From contig CAZFRR010000153.1 in assembly GCA_964521405.1 (NCBI GenBank), positions 1-20,167 on the forward strand: 20,167 nt of DNA, read 5' to 3'. This stretch comes from SG8-41 sp964521405. GTDB lineage: Bacteria; Pseudomonadota; Gammaproteobacteria; Burkholderiales; SG8-41. The notes under the pieces were generated by a model. It was not told the DNA's origin and made no database searches. It saw only the letters and a list, made by a program, of their open reading frames with translations. A program made the translations under genes and the position numbers. Positions 1-6,103 of the stretch are shown piece after piece (within the stretch, counting starts at the first letter, position 1; each line of letters starts with the position of its first letter).

Positions 1-1
1 C

Positions 2-1033
2 CGCGCGTGCGAGACGACCTGCCCGACCGGCGTGCGCTACGGCCGCCTGGTCGACATCGGCCGCCATCTCGTGGAGGAGCGCGTCGCCCGCGGGCCCGTT
101 GAATCCGCGTGGCGCGGGGCGTTGAACGCGGTAATCTCCCGCTCTGCCGTGTTCGGAGGCATGCTCGCGATGGGGCAGCTGGCGCGCCCCCTGCTGCCTT
201 CCACTCTCAAGCGCAAGGTGCCGCCCGCAGCGGCGCCGGCCGGACCGTGGCCTGCCGCCACCCATGCGCGCAGGATGCTCGTGCTCGATGGCTGCGTGCA
301 GCCGAGCCTGTCGCCCGCAACGAATGCCGCCGCGGCGCGCGTGCTCGACCGGCTCGGGATCTCGCTCGTGCGCGTTGCGAGCGCCGGCTGCTGCGGCGGT
401 GTGTCCTTCCACCTCAACCTGCAGGACAAGGCGCTCGAAGTCATGCGCCGGACGATAGACGCCTGGTGGCCGCACATCGAGCAGGGGGCAGAAGCGATCG
501 TGATCGCGGCCAGCGGCTGCGGCGTGACCGTGAAAGAGTACGGCCATTACCTGGCACAGGACCCCGCGTACGCCGCGAAAGCGAAACGCGTCTCAGAACT
601 CGCCAAGGACATCAGCGAAGCAGTCATCAGCGAGAAGGACCGGCTTCTTTCGCTCGTCCGTCAACCGTCAGCCCCTTCGACTGCGCTCAGGACAGGCGTC
701 AGCAGTCACCAGCGAGTAGCTTTTCATTCGCCCTGCACCCTTCAGCATGGTCTGAAGTTGAAGGGCGGCGTGGAATCGCTGCTCGGAGAACTCGACTGCA
801 CGCTGACGCAGGTGCCCGACTCCCACCTCTGCTGCGGCTCCGCCGGCACCTACTCCATCCTGCAGCCGGGGCTCTCGCAAACATTGCTGGCCAACAAGAT
901 CTCCGCGCTCGAAAGCGGCCAGCCGGCCGCAATCCTCACCGCCAACATCGGCTGCCAGGTGCACCTGCAGACCGCGACCTCGCTGCCGGTCCGGCACTGG
1001 ATCGAAGCGCTCGACGACGCGCTGACGCGCTGA
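2..1033 (+). CDS. glcF: Glycolate oxidase iron-sulfur subunit GlcF, 3' part (5' end outside window)
   Basis: GlcF is the Fe-S subunit of the membrane-associated GlcDEF glycolate oxidase, which oxidises glycolate to glyoxylate and passes electrons towards quinone. The reading frame is open from base 2, so the start lies upstream. The first visible residues, RACETTCPTGVRYGRL, are the end of the second 4Fe-4S cluster motif (last Cys-Pro). Two CCG (cysteine-rich) domains follow: one around VLDGCVQPSLSP with SAGCCGG, and one from VAFHSPCTLQHG through HLCCGSAGTYS to ANIGCQVHL. The visible 343 residues fit a family protein of about 400 with roughly the first 60 missing. Between the CCG domains, after SLVR and just before VAFHSP, lies an odd stretch (QPSAPSTALRTGVSSHQR). 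It contains an in-frame copy of a short palindromic repeat (bases 673-696) and looks like a late insertion. glcD and glcE are probably upstream. Confidence in the family is high. Confidence 0.93.
   Translation, partial: RACETTCPTGVRYGRLVDIGRHLVEERVARGPVESAWRGALNAVISRSAVFGGMLAMGQLARPLLPSTLKRKVPPAAAPAGPWPAATHARRMLVLDGCVQPSLSPATNAAAARVLDRLGISLVRVASAGCCGGVSFHLNLQDKALEVMRRTIDAWWPHIEQGAEAIVIAASGCGVTVKEYGHYLAQDPAYAAKAKRVSELAKDISEAVISEKDRLLSLVRQPSAPSTALRTGVSSHQRVAFHSPCTLQHGLKLKGGVESLLGELDCTLTQVPDSHLCCGSAGTYSILQPGLSQTLLANKISALESGQPAAILTANIGCQVHLQTATSLPVRHWIEALDDALTR
673..696. repeat. Short REP-like repeat inserted in frame inside glcF
   Basis: The segment contains CCTTCGACTGCGCTCAGGAC. Its reverse reading gives the peptide pattern PERSRR, which from general knowledge turns up often in environmental bacterial genomes as translated intergenic repeats. 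Here it is translated as PSTALRTG between the two CCG domains of GlcF, at a position where the family usually has a variable linker. The reading frame is maintained through it. Identity as a dispersed repeat is from memory, since no second copy occurs in this window. Confidence 0.5.
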
Positions 1034-1113
1034 GCCCTCCGCACGGGGGGCTTGTACTTTTCTCCGATCAGGCGTACGCTTGCCCGCGGATCGTAACCAA
1101 GGGCGCCTCGATC

Positions 1114-2346
1114 ATGCTCCAGCTGAATCCACTTACCGCTTCGCGGAACCTGAAAATCACGCGCCGCTTCGAAGAGCGCGACAGGACCGCCGCCGCAATC
1201 GCAGCGTCGCAGTCCGTCCCGGTGTACGAAGCCGAGCTGTGGACGAGCCGCCAGCGGCAGGCAAGCCCGATCCACGAAATCTCCTACCGCGCGTGCTTCA
1301 AGCCGCAGCTGCCGGCCTATTTCATCGAGCGGCTGACGCAGGAGGGCGACCTCGTCTACGACCCGTTCAGCGGCCGCGGCACGACGGCGATCGAGGCGGC
1401 GCTGCGCGGCCGCACCATCGCCGCCAACGACGTCAATCCCCTGTCCTCGATCCTGACGCGCCCACGGCTGGAATTGCCGTCCATCGGGGACATCGATGCC
1501 CGGCTGAGGACGTTGAAGTTCGCGGCCCGCGGAAAGAGCGGCCTCGATCTCTCGATGTTCTTCCATCCCGACACCGAGTACGAGATCCTGGGGCTGCGCG
1601 AGCACCTTCACCGGCGCCTCATGAGCGGCGAGGAGGACGCGGTCGACCGCTGGATCCGCATGGTGGCGACGAACCGCCTGACGGGCCATTCGCCCGGCTT
1701 CTTCTCGGTCTACACGCTGCCGCCCAACCAGGCGGTCGCGCCGGAAGACCAGCTCCGCATCAACGCGCGCCTGAAGCAGGAGCCGGAATACCGGGACATC
1801 CGCGCGCTGATACTCAAGAAGTCCCTGCAGCTGCAAGGGCGGCTCAGCGCCGCCGACCGCTGGCGCCTGCGCACGGCGGCTCCCGGGGCCCGCCTGCTGC
1901 TGAACGAGGCGGCGGCCACACCGGAGATCGAGGACGGCAGCGTGCAGCTCACTGTCACGTCGCCCCCGTTCCTCGACGTCGTGCAGTACGCGCGCGACAA
2001 CTGGCTGCGCTGCTGGTTCAACGGGCTTGACGCGGCGGCGGTCAACGCGCGCATCACCATGAGCCGGACGCTCGAGGACTGGGCGCGGGAGATGGCCGCG
2101 GTGCTGCGGGAGCTCTACCGCGCGACCCGGCGGGGCGGGTGGGTCGCGTTCGAGGTCGGCGAAGTGCGGCGCGGAGAGGTGAGACTCGAGGAAACCGTCG
2201 TTCCGCTGGGAATCGAGGCGGGCTTCGACTGCTCCGCGATCCTGATCAACGCCCAGCGCTTCACCAAGACCGCCAACATCTGGGGCGTCAAGAACAACAG
2301 CCTCGGCACCAACTCCAATCGCATCGTCCTCTTCCGCAAAACGTGA
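1114..2346 (+). CDS. Orphan DNA methyltransferase (N4-cytosine/N6-adenine type)
   Basis: Likely transfers a methyl group from S-adenosylmethionine to an exocyclic amino group in DNA. The 410-residue protein has the SAM-binding motif I DPFSGRGT (residues 83-90), followed by NDVNPL (105-110, motif II-like), and the catalytic motif IV as TSPPF (282-286). The order I then IV, about 190 residues apart, is the unpermuted (alpha/gamma-like) arrangement. Phe replaces the more usual Tyr of TSPPY/DPPY. The chosen ATG at 1114 precedes MLQLNPLTAS. The frame stays open further upstream, but that part overlaps glcF and is a shadow. A weak -35/-10 pair (TTGTAC at 1052, TACGCT at 1075, 17-nt spacer) is possible. 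No restriction enzyme lies nearby, so it is an orphan methyltransferase. The base modified and the target site cannot be read from the sequence. Confidence 0.82.
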   Translation: MLQLNPLTASRNLKITRRFEERDRTAAAIAASQSVPVYEAELWTSRQRQASPIHEISYRACFKPQLPAYFIERLTQEGDLVYDPFSGRGTTAIEAALRGRTIAANDVNPLSSILTRPRLELPSIGDIDARLRTLKFAARGKSGLDLSMFFHPDTEYEILGLREHLHRRLMSGEEDAVDRWIRMVATNRLTGHSPGFFSVYTLPPNQAVAPEDQLRINARLKQEPEYRDIRALILKKSLQLQGRLSAADRWRLRTAAPGARLLLNEAAATPEIEDGSVQLTVTSPPFLDVVQYARDNWLRCWFNGLDAAAVNARITMSRTLEDWAREMAAVLRELYRATRRGGWVAFEVGEVRRGEVRLEETVVPLGIEAGFDCSAILINAQRFTKTANIWGVKNNSLGTNSNRIVLFRKT

Positions 2347-2455
2347 TCTTCCTCACGAACCGCCTGTAACCGCCTGCTTCCTGTGACGCAATTCGCTGCG
2401 CCGGCGCGCCCGCCTGCGTAACATCGCCCCCTCTGTCGAACGATGAGGCAACCCG

Positions 2456-2812
2456 ATGACAGCAACGCGGATTCCGTACCACAGAAGCGAGAGCCAGAGC
2501 TTTCCGGCCGGCCACGTCCTTTTCACGGAAGGCGATTCTGGCGACACGATGTACGTGCTGATCGAGGGTGAAGTGGACCTGCTGGTCAACGGCAAGCTGG
2601 TGGAAAAGCTCGCGTCCGGTGGTGTGCTGGGAGAAATGGCGCTGGTGGAGGAAGCGCCGCGCAGCGCCACCGCCATCGCGCGCACCCCGTGCAAAGTAGT
2701 GCCGGTCAATCACCAGCGATTCGCCATGCTGGTGCAACACAAGCCGGATTTCGCGCTGCAGATCATGCGCGTCATGGCCGGGCGGCTGCGCCAGATGGAC
2801 GCGCGGTTGTAG
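2456..2812 (+). CDS. Stand-alone cyclic nucleotide-binding domain protein
   Basis: A 118-residue protein made of a single cNMP-binding beta-barrel. It shows FPAGHVLFTEGDSGDTMYVL at the start of the barrel and a phosphate-binding cassette GEMALVEEAPRSAT (residues 59-72) with the conserved Gly-Glu and Arg. It then ends in a short helix (FALQIMRVMAGRLRQMD). No DNA-binding helix-turn-helix, kinase, channel or other output domain is present, so it is not a CRP-type transcription factor. It may act by protein-protein contact or as a small nucleotide sensor. It is convergent with the cupin operon, and a possible shared hairpin terminator lies between them. The family call is firm; the role is unknown. 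Confidence 0.85.
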   Translation: MTATRIPYHRSESQSFPAGHVLFTEGDSGDTMYVLIEGEVDLLVNGKLVEKLASGGVLGEMALVEEAPRSATAIARTPCKVVPVNHQRFAMLVQHKPDFALQIMRVMAGRLRQMDARL

Positions 2813-2823
2813 CTCCCCTCTCC

Positions 2824-2845
2824 TGACGGGTAACGATTCCCGTCA
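2824..2845. terminator. Possible bidirectional hairpin between convergent genes
   Basis: TGACGGG (2824-2830) and CCCGTCA (2839-2845) form a perfect 7-bp stem with an 8-nt loop. It lies between the end of the cNMP-domain gene and the convergent cupin gene, and it overlaps the cupin stop codon. No clear T-tract follows on either strand, so termination is only inferred from position. Confidence 0.3.
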
Positions 2846-3394
2846 AGCCGTGGCGTCGTGCGAGGAGATCGCCACTACGCAGGGCCGGCTCGAGCGGTTA
2901 CTCCAGGCGTGATTCGTGCCGCGCTGCACGACGGTATCCCCGGCCCTCAACTGCACTTCCTGGGTATCCAGCACCAGCGTGATCTCGCCCTCCAGCACCA
3001 GGCAGAAGTCGAGCGTTCGCGTCTTCTGCATATACGGGTGCGGCGCCCCGGCGGAATAAGTGGATGCCGCCGGTGACCCCATGGCCTGATAGAACGCCGC
3101 CACCTCTTTCTTTCCCATTTTGCCCTTATAACTGTCGTCCGGCGGAAACGTGACCACGCGGCAGACCGAGCCGCCGCGCGGCGGCTCGAGTGCTTGCGGC
3201 AATTTCAAGGTATCCACCACCGCGGCGCGGGCCGGGGTGCGATCCGTCACCCAGACGCGCGTCGACAAGAACCCCGGCCGCGCCGGATCCACGATCACGT
3301 CGGGCGCAGCCCCATCCTGAATGGCACGCGACTTCCCGCTCGCATCGTCCAGCGTGACGATTCTTCGAACTGGTTTGGGTCTTTCATTCATCAT
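2843..3394 (-). CDS. Cupin-domain protein (paralogue 1)
   Basis: A 183-residue protein with an N-terminal segment (RPKPVRRIVTLDD) shared with its neighbour and a C-terminal cupin barrel from about residue 118 to 180. The barrel shows VLEGEITLVLD, the glycine turn AGD, and QRGTNHAW with H162. The first metal-ligand position is MQKTRTLDF, with Gln123 where related proteins usually have His, so metal binding may be weakened. No signal peptide is seen. The gene starts 7 nt after the stop of the upstream cupin gene on the minus strand, within a TTCATCA-type repeat that supplies its ATGATGAATGA start. It is the last gene of the probable operon with the hydroxy-acid oxidase, lactonases and Bug receptor. 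A small-molecule isomerase, dioxygenase or binding role is possible; the substrate is unknown. Confidence 0.82.
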   Translation of the reverse strand: MMNERPKPVRRIVTLDDASGKSRAIQDGAAPDVIVDPARPGFLSTRVWVTDRTPARAAVVDTLKLPQALEPPRGGSVCRVVTFPPDDSYKGKMGKKEVAAFYQAMGSPAASTYSAGAPHPYMQKTRTLDFCLVLEGEITLVLDTQEVQLRAGDTVVQRGTNHAWSNRSSRPCVVAISSHDATA

Positions 3395-3416
3395 TCATCA
3401 TTCAACATTCATCATT
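3383..3416. repeat. TTCATCA-type repeat forming the junction of the two cupin genes
   Basis: Four to five imperfect copies of ATTCATCA/ATTCAACA run across 3383-3416. On the minus strand this gives the last codons and TGA stop of the upstream cupin gene (ending FNDEC), the 7-nt gap, and the ATGATG start of the downstream cupin gene. The repeat therefore defines both gene ends. It contains several ATGs in different frames, of which only the one at 3394 opens the cupin frame. Confidence 0.7.
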
Positions 3417-3974
3417 GAACTTCGCTACCATCATCACGAACGCCATCAGGCTGCCCTCGCGCGGATTCGTCCAGCCGTGCCAGTTGCCCAGCTGCACGAC
3501 GACATCCCCAGGGTTCATGACATGCTCCCCGTCGTCGAGCAACAGCACCCGTTCTCCCTCGAGCAGGATGCCGTAGTCCACCGTTTCCGACTTGTGCACC
3601 GGCGAGGAAAATGCGTTCGCACCGCCCTTGTCCCACGTACCGCCGGCCCTTTGTCTCGGCTCGTGCAGCGGTATTGCCGTCCGGTCACGCGCGGGATCGT
3701 AGTCCCGCGGTCTCGCGGGAGACTGGACTATGCGCAGGTGCCCCCCGGTCTCGGGCGGCTCAAAACTGAAGGGCAGCCTGCCGTCGTCACGTTCGCCGGA
3801 AACCGGTGCCGGGCACTCCTTGAATACCCATACGTCGGTCATGCACGTGCCCGGCCGGATCGCGCCCGGGTTGACGTTGGGCGCTGCGCTGTCAAAGAGG
3901 ACGCGCGAACGCCCCTGCCCGTCATTGCCGGTGACGACACGGCGGATCGGCTTCGGTTTGTCAGCGCTATTCAT
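3402..3974 (-). CDS. Cupin-domain protein (paralogue 2)
   Basis: A 190-residue paralogue of the adjacent cupin. The N-termini align (KPKPIRRVVTGNDGQGRSRV here; RPKPVRRIVTLDD there), as do the barrels. The C-terminal cupin spans about residues 122-185 with VHKSETVDYGILLEGE (H127, E139), MNPGDVVVQ and NWHGWTNP (H166), so the usual His/Glu ligand set looks more complete than in paralogue 1. It carries an insertion of about 15-20 residues (around 88-108) that the neighbour lacks. No signal peptide is seen. The start is ATG at 3974 giving MNSADKPKPIRR. An inverted-repeat element separates it from the upstream Bug receptor gene. The last residues are encoded by the TTCATCA repeat. Function is unknown; context suggests carboxylate or sugar-acid catabolism. 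Confidence 0.82.
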   Translation of the reverse strand: MNSADKPKPIRRVVTGNDGQGRSRVLFDSAAPNVNPGAIRPGTCMTDVWVFKECPAPVSGERDDGRLPFSFEPPETGGHLRIVQSPARPRDYDPARDRTAIPLHEPRQRAGGTWDKGGANAFSSPVHKSETVDYGILLEGERVLLLDDGEHVMNPGDVVVQLGNWHGWTNPREGSLMAFVMMVAKFNDEC

Positions 3975-3991
3975 GGCACATCAAGAGAATG

Positions 3992-4099
3992 GACAGGATT
4001 TACAAGATTTACAGGATTACATCAAAAACAAAACAGGGCATGAAATTCATAGATAGAAGTTTGAATCTTGTTAATCTTGTTAATCCTGTTAATCCTGTC
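3992..4099. repeat. Inverted-repeat element, ACAGGATTT family, 9-nt units
   Basis: The left arm (3992-4020) is built of ACAGGATTT/ACAAGATTT units. The right arm (4063-4099) is built of GTTAATCCT/GTTAATCTT units and is its reverse complement, with 23 of the first 27 positions matching. The arms flank a 42-nt AT-rich loop. It fills the gap between the Bug receptor gene and the upstream-most cupin gene. As RNA it would form a long imperfect hairpin between operon genes. The region is strikingly AT-rich against its surroundings. Confidence 0.8.
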
Positions 4100-4112
4100 T
4101 ATTTTGTAGATC

Positions 4113-5111
4113 TCAATCCGGCCGCGCCCCGGATTCCTTCACGGCCTTGCGCATCTTATCCATCTGCTCCGGCAGGAATTCCGCCAGCGCTTTCTGCGTC
4201 GAGCCTATCGGCTCCGCGCCCAGCGCGGTCAGCCGCTCCTGGAATTCGGGGGTCTTCAGAGCCTTCACGACCTCGGCATTGAGCTTCGCCAGGATGCCCG
4301 CCGGTGTCTTCGCCGGGGCAAAGAGGCTGTACCAGCCGATGAACTCGTAGCCCGGGACTGTTTCCGCGATAGTGGGGAGTTCCGGCGCAATCGCAGTGCG
4401 ATTCGCGCTGGTAACGCCGAGCGCCCGCACCCGGCCCGACCTGACCGTCGGCAGCGCGGCCGGGATGACGGAGATCACCATGTGCACCTGCCCGCCCACG
4501 GTATCCATCAACGCGGGCGTGACCCCTTTGTAGGGGACATGGACGATGTCGGTGCCCGTCATGCTCTTGAAGATCTCGGCGGACAGGTGCGGAGGAGACC
4601 CGGAACCCCCGGAACCGTAGCGGAACTGTCCCGGCCTGGCTTTCACCAGCTCGATCAACTCCCTGACCGACGTTGCCGCAACCGACGGATGGACCACCAG
4701 CATGAAAGGGGTCGAGGCCATCAGGCTGATGGGCGAGAAATCCCTGAGCAAATGGTAAGGCAGCTTCTCGTACATCGCGGATACGATCGGAGCCTGGGCG
4801 GTGATGATCACCAGGGTGTGGCCATCCGGCGCGGCCTTTGCCGCGATCTCCGCGCCGATGATGCCAGTCGCGCCGGGACGCGCGTCCACGATCACCTGCT
4901 GGCCCCACGCTTCCGTCAGCTTGCTCCCGATCAGGCGCCCGACGATGTCCGGCCCGGAGCCAGGAGAGCTCAACGCAATGATGCGAATCGGCCGCGTTGG
5001 ATAGCTCTGCGCAGCGGCTGCTGGCGCCGCCGCCAGCACAAAGAATCCAATAGCCACAGAGAGCACCGAGAACACAGAGAGAAACCGGGATGAAGATTCG
5101 ATCCTGGACAC
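4113..5111 (-). CDS. Bug/TctC-family periplasmic carboxylate-binding receptor 1
   Basis: A periplasmic solute receptor that would capture a carboxylate. The family's partners are TctA/TctB permeases, absent here. Family marks are YPTRPIRIIALSSPGSGPD, WGQQVIVDARPGATGIIGAE, AAPDGHTL, FRYGSGGSGSPPHLSAE, VHVPYKGVTPALMD and LRALGVTS homologues. I chose GTG at 5111 over the TTG at 5150. An AGAGGA ribosome-binding site (5120-5125) sits 8 nt before it, and the resulting N-terminus (MSRIESSSR, then the hydrophobic run FLSVFSVLSVAIGFFVLAA, then APAAAAQS) is a standard Sec signal peptide; the mature protein starts near QSYPTRP. The length of 332 residues is normal. The ribosome-binding site, start region and hydrophobic core all fall in a CACAGAGGA-type inverted-repeat element (5053-5148), which is highly unusual. 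Confidence 0.92.
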   Translation of the reverse strand: MSRIESSSRFLSVFSVLSVAIGFFVLAAAPAAAAQSYPTRPIRIIALSSPGSGPDIVGRLIGSKLTEAWGQQVIVDARPGATGIIGAEIAAKAAPDGHTLVIITAQAPIVSAMYEKLPYHLLRDFSPISLMASTPFMLVVHPSVAATSVRELIELVKARPGQFRYGSGGSGSPPHLSAEIFKSMTGTDIVHVPYKGVTPALMDTVGGQVHMVISVIPAALPTVRSGRVRALGVTSANRTAIAPELPTIAETVPGYEFIGWYSLFAPAKTPAGILAKLNAEVVKALKTPEFQERLTALGAEPIGSTQKALAEFLPEQMDKMRKAVKESGARPD

Positions 5112-5148
5112 GGGTCTTATCCTCTGTGAGCTCTGTGTCCTCTGTGGC
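5053..5148. repeat. Inverted-repeat element, CACAGAGGA family, overlapping the Bug receptor 1 start
   Basis: The left arm 5053-5082 (begins GCCACAGAGAGCACCGAG) and right arm 5121-5148 (ends GTCCTCTGTGGC) are inverted repeats with 22 of 28 positions matching around a 38-nt loop. Unlike the other copies in the window, this one lies inside a gene. On the minus strand the right arm supplies the ribosome-binding site, the loop the start codon and positively charged n-region, and the left arm the hydrophobic core of the signal peptide. Confidence 0.85.
5120..5125 (-). promoter_or_regulatory. Ribosome-binding site AGAGGA deciding the Bug receptor 1 start
   Basis: On the minus strand AGAGGA lies 8 nt upstream of the GTG at 5111. 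It is part of the repeat unit CACAGAGGA itself. It favours the internal GTG over the TTG at 5150, whose extra residues (PQRTQSSQRIRP) are translated repeat. Confidence 0.6.
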
Positions 5149-5160
5149 AAATTCGGGTTA

Positions 5161-6048
5161 TCAGCGTTTCAATCCGCGCCGGCCAGTTTTCGTTGCGCGG
5201 TACAGTCCACCGTCGCCGGCGGTGAGGTAAAGGCTCGCCAGGCCGGCTTCGCCGAAAGCGCACTTCATGGGCAGGTCGGCTGGCGCCGGATGTGTCTCCA
5301 GGATGGTGCCGGACGCTGAAATCACGTACACCATCGGCCCTGCTCCGCCCTTTTTCCAGCCGGCGCAGGCGATCAGGTTGCCCTCGCTGTCGAGGCACAA
5401 GCCCTCGATGCCGCGTTCGGCTGGCGCGAACGCCATCAGCACCTTGCACGAGCCGACGCCCCCGTCGGGCCGCACCGCATACTCGAGCAACTGGCAGACA
5501 TCTCCCCGCTCCGCGTCGCCGTCTGCGACGAACAGGGTTTTCTCGTTGGCAGACAGCGCCAGGGCGCGCGGCCCGTTAGTGTCATGCGTGACGCGCTTCA
5601 AGCGCCGTTCGCTCGGTCCATCAGCATCGAGCCGCAGCACCGAAGCATGGTCGAGAAAAGGGTAGACCGGCGGGCCGTAAGGCGGCGTTCCATTGTACGG
5701 GTCGGTAAACCAGGCGCGCCCCCGGCTGTCCACGATCACGTCCGTCGGCTGGTTGTGGTGCCTGCCATCGAGGAGCTCGGTAGCTGCTGCAGTCGAGCCG
5801 TCCTTCAGAAACCGGATGACGCGCCGCCCGCCTTCCTGCGCGCCGAAGACCGAGCCGTCCGCGGCAATGGCGAGGCCGTTGGTGCGCCCGGTGACCTTGC
5901 GAAAAACATCAGCCTTGCCGGTTGCGGGATCAAAGCGCATGACGCGCTCCTCCTGCACCGCGCTCACCAACATCGCCTTGCCATCCCACGCCAGGCCGCC
6001 GGTCCTGCCCTTGAAGGGGCCCGCCACCAGTTCAAATTTCCAGGTCAT
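5161..6048 (-). CDS. SMP-30/gluconolactonase-like beta-propeller, degenerate ligand set
   Basis: A 295-residue six-bladed propeller of the SMP-30/gluconolactonase/LRE family, members of which hydrolyse sugar lactones with one divalent metal. The fold is shown by repeated blades: NGLAIAADGSVFGA, DVIVDSRGRAWFTDP, LALSANEKTLFVAD and GLCLDSEGNLIACAG. Aligned to its neighbour, the four key positions differ: Gly17 for the metal Glu, Thr102 for the PND Asn, Arg161 for the PNG Asn, and Glu215 for the PDG Asp. It may be catalytically inactive, use another ligand set, or act on a different substrate. No signal peptide is seen. It starts at ATG 6048 (MTWKFELVAG) with an AGG seven bases upstream, downstream of a 10-nt tandem repeat separating it from the active-looking paralogue. 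Confidence 0.85.
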   Translation of the reverse strand: MTWKFELVAGPFKGRTGGLAWDGKAMLVSAVQEERVMRFDPATGKADVFRKVTGRTNGLAIAADGSVFGAQEGGRRVIRFLKDGSTAAATELLDGRHHNQPTDVIVDSRGRAWFTDPYNGTPPYGPPVYPFLDHASVLRLDADGPSERRLKRVTHDTNGPRALALSANEKTLFVADGDAERGDVCQLLEYAVRPDGGVGSCKVLMAFAPAERGIEGLCLDSEGNLIACAGWKKGGAGPMVYVISASGTILETHPAPADLPMKCAFGEAGLASLYLTAGDGGLYRATKTGRRGLKR

Positions 6049-6060
6049 GTCTGAACCTAT

Positions 6061-6090
6061 CTATCTGCGTTTATCTGCGTTTATCTGCGG
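6061..6090. repeat. Tandem ATCTGCGTTT repeat, three 10-nt units
   Basis: Three copies of a 10-nt unit (CTATCTGCGT, TTATCTGCGT, TTATCTGCGG) fill most of the 55-nt gap between the two SMP-30 genes. No inverted partner arm was found nearby. The sequence type is known to me from intergenic regions of environmental bacteria, but this is from memory. Confidence 0.75.
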
Positions 6091-6103
6091 TTCCGTGGTT
6101 TTT

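Noticed and set aside
109..1113. Upstream extension of the methyltransferase frame
   Set aside because: This part is out of frame with and inside glcF, Arg/Ala-rich, and without methyltransferase features; the family-like sequence begins at ATG 1114.
3321..4043. Plus-strand open frame of 240 codons antisense to the cupin genes
   Set aside because: It is antisense to two recognisable cupin genes and includes translated TTCATCA repeat (SFIIHHSTFII); no domain is visible.
5109..5150. TTG start at 5150 for Bug receptor 1
   Set aside because: It adds 13 residues of translated repeat before a normal signal peptide and has no ribosome-binding site, whereas GTG 5111 has AGAGGA at good spacing.
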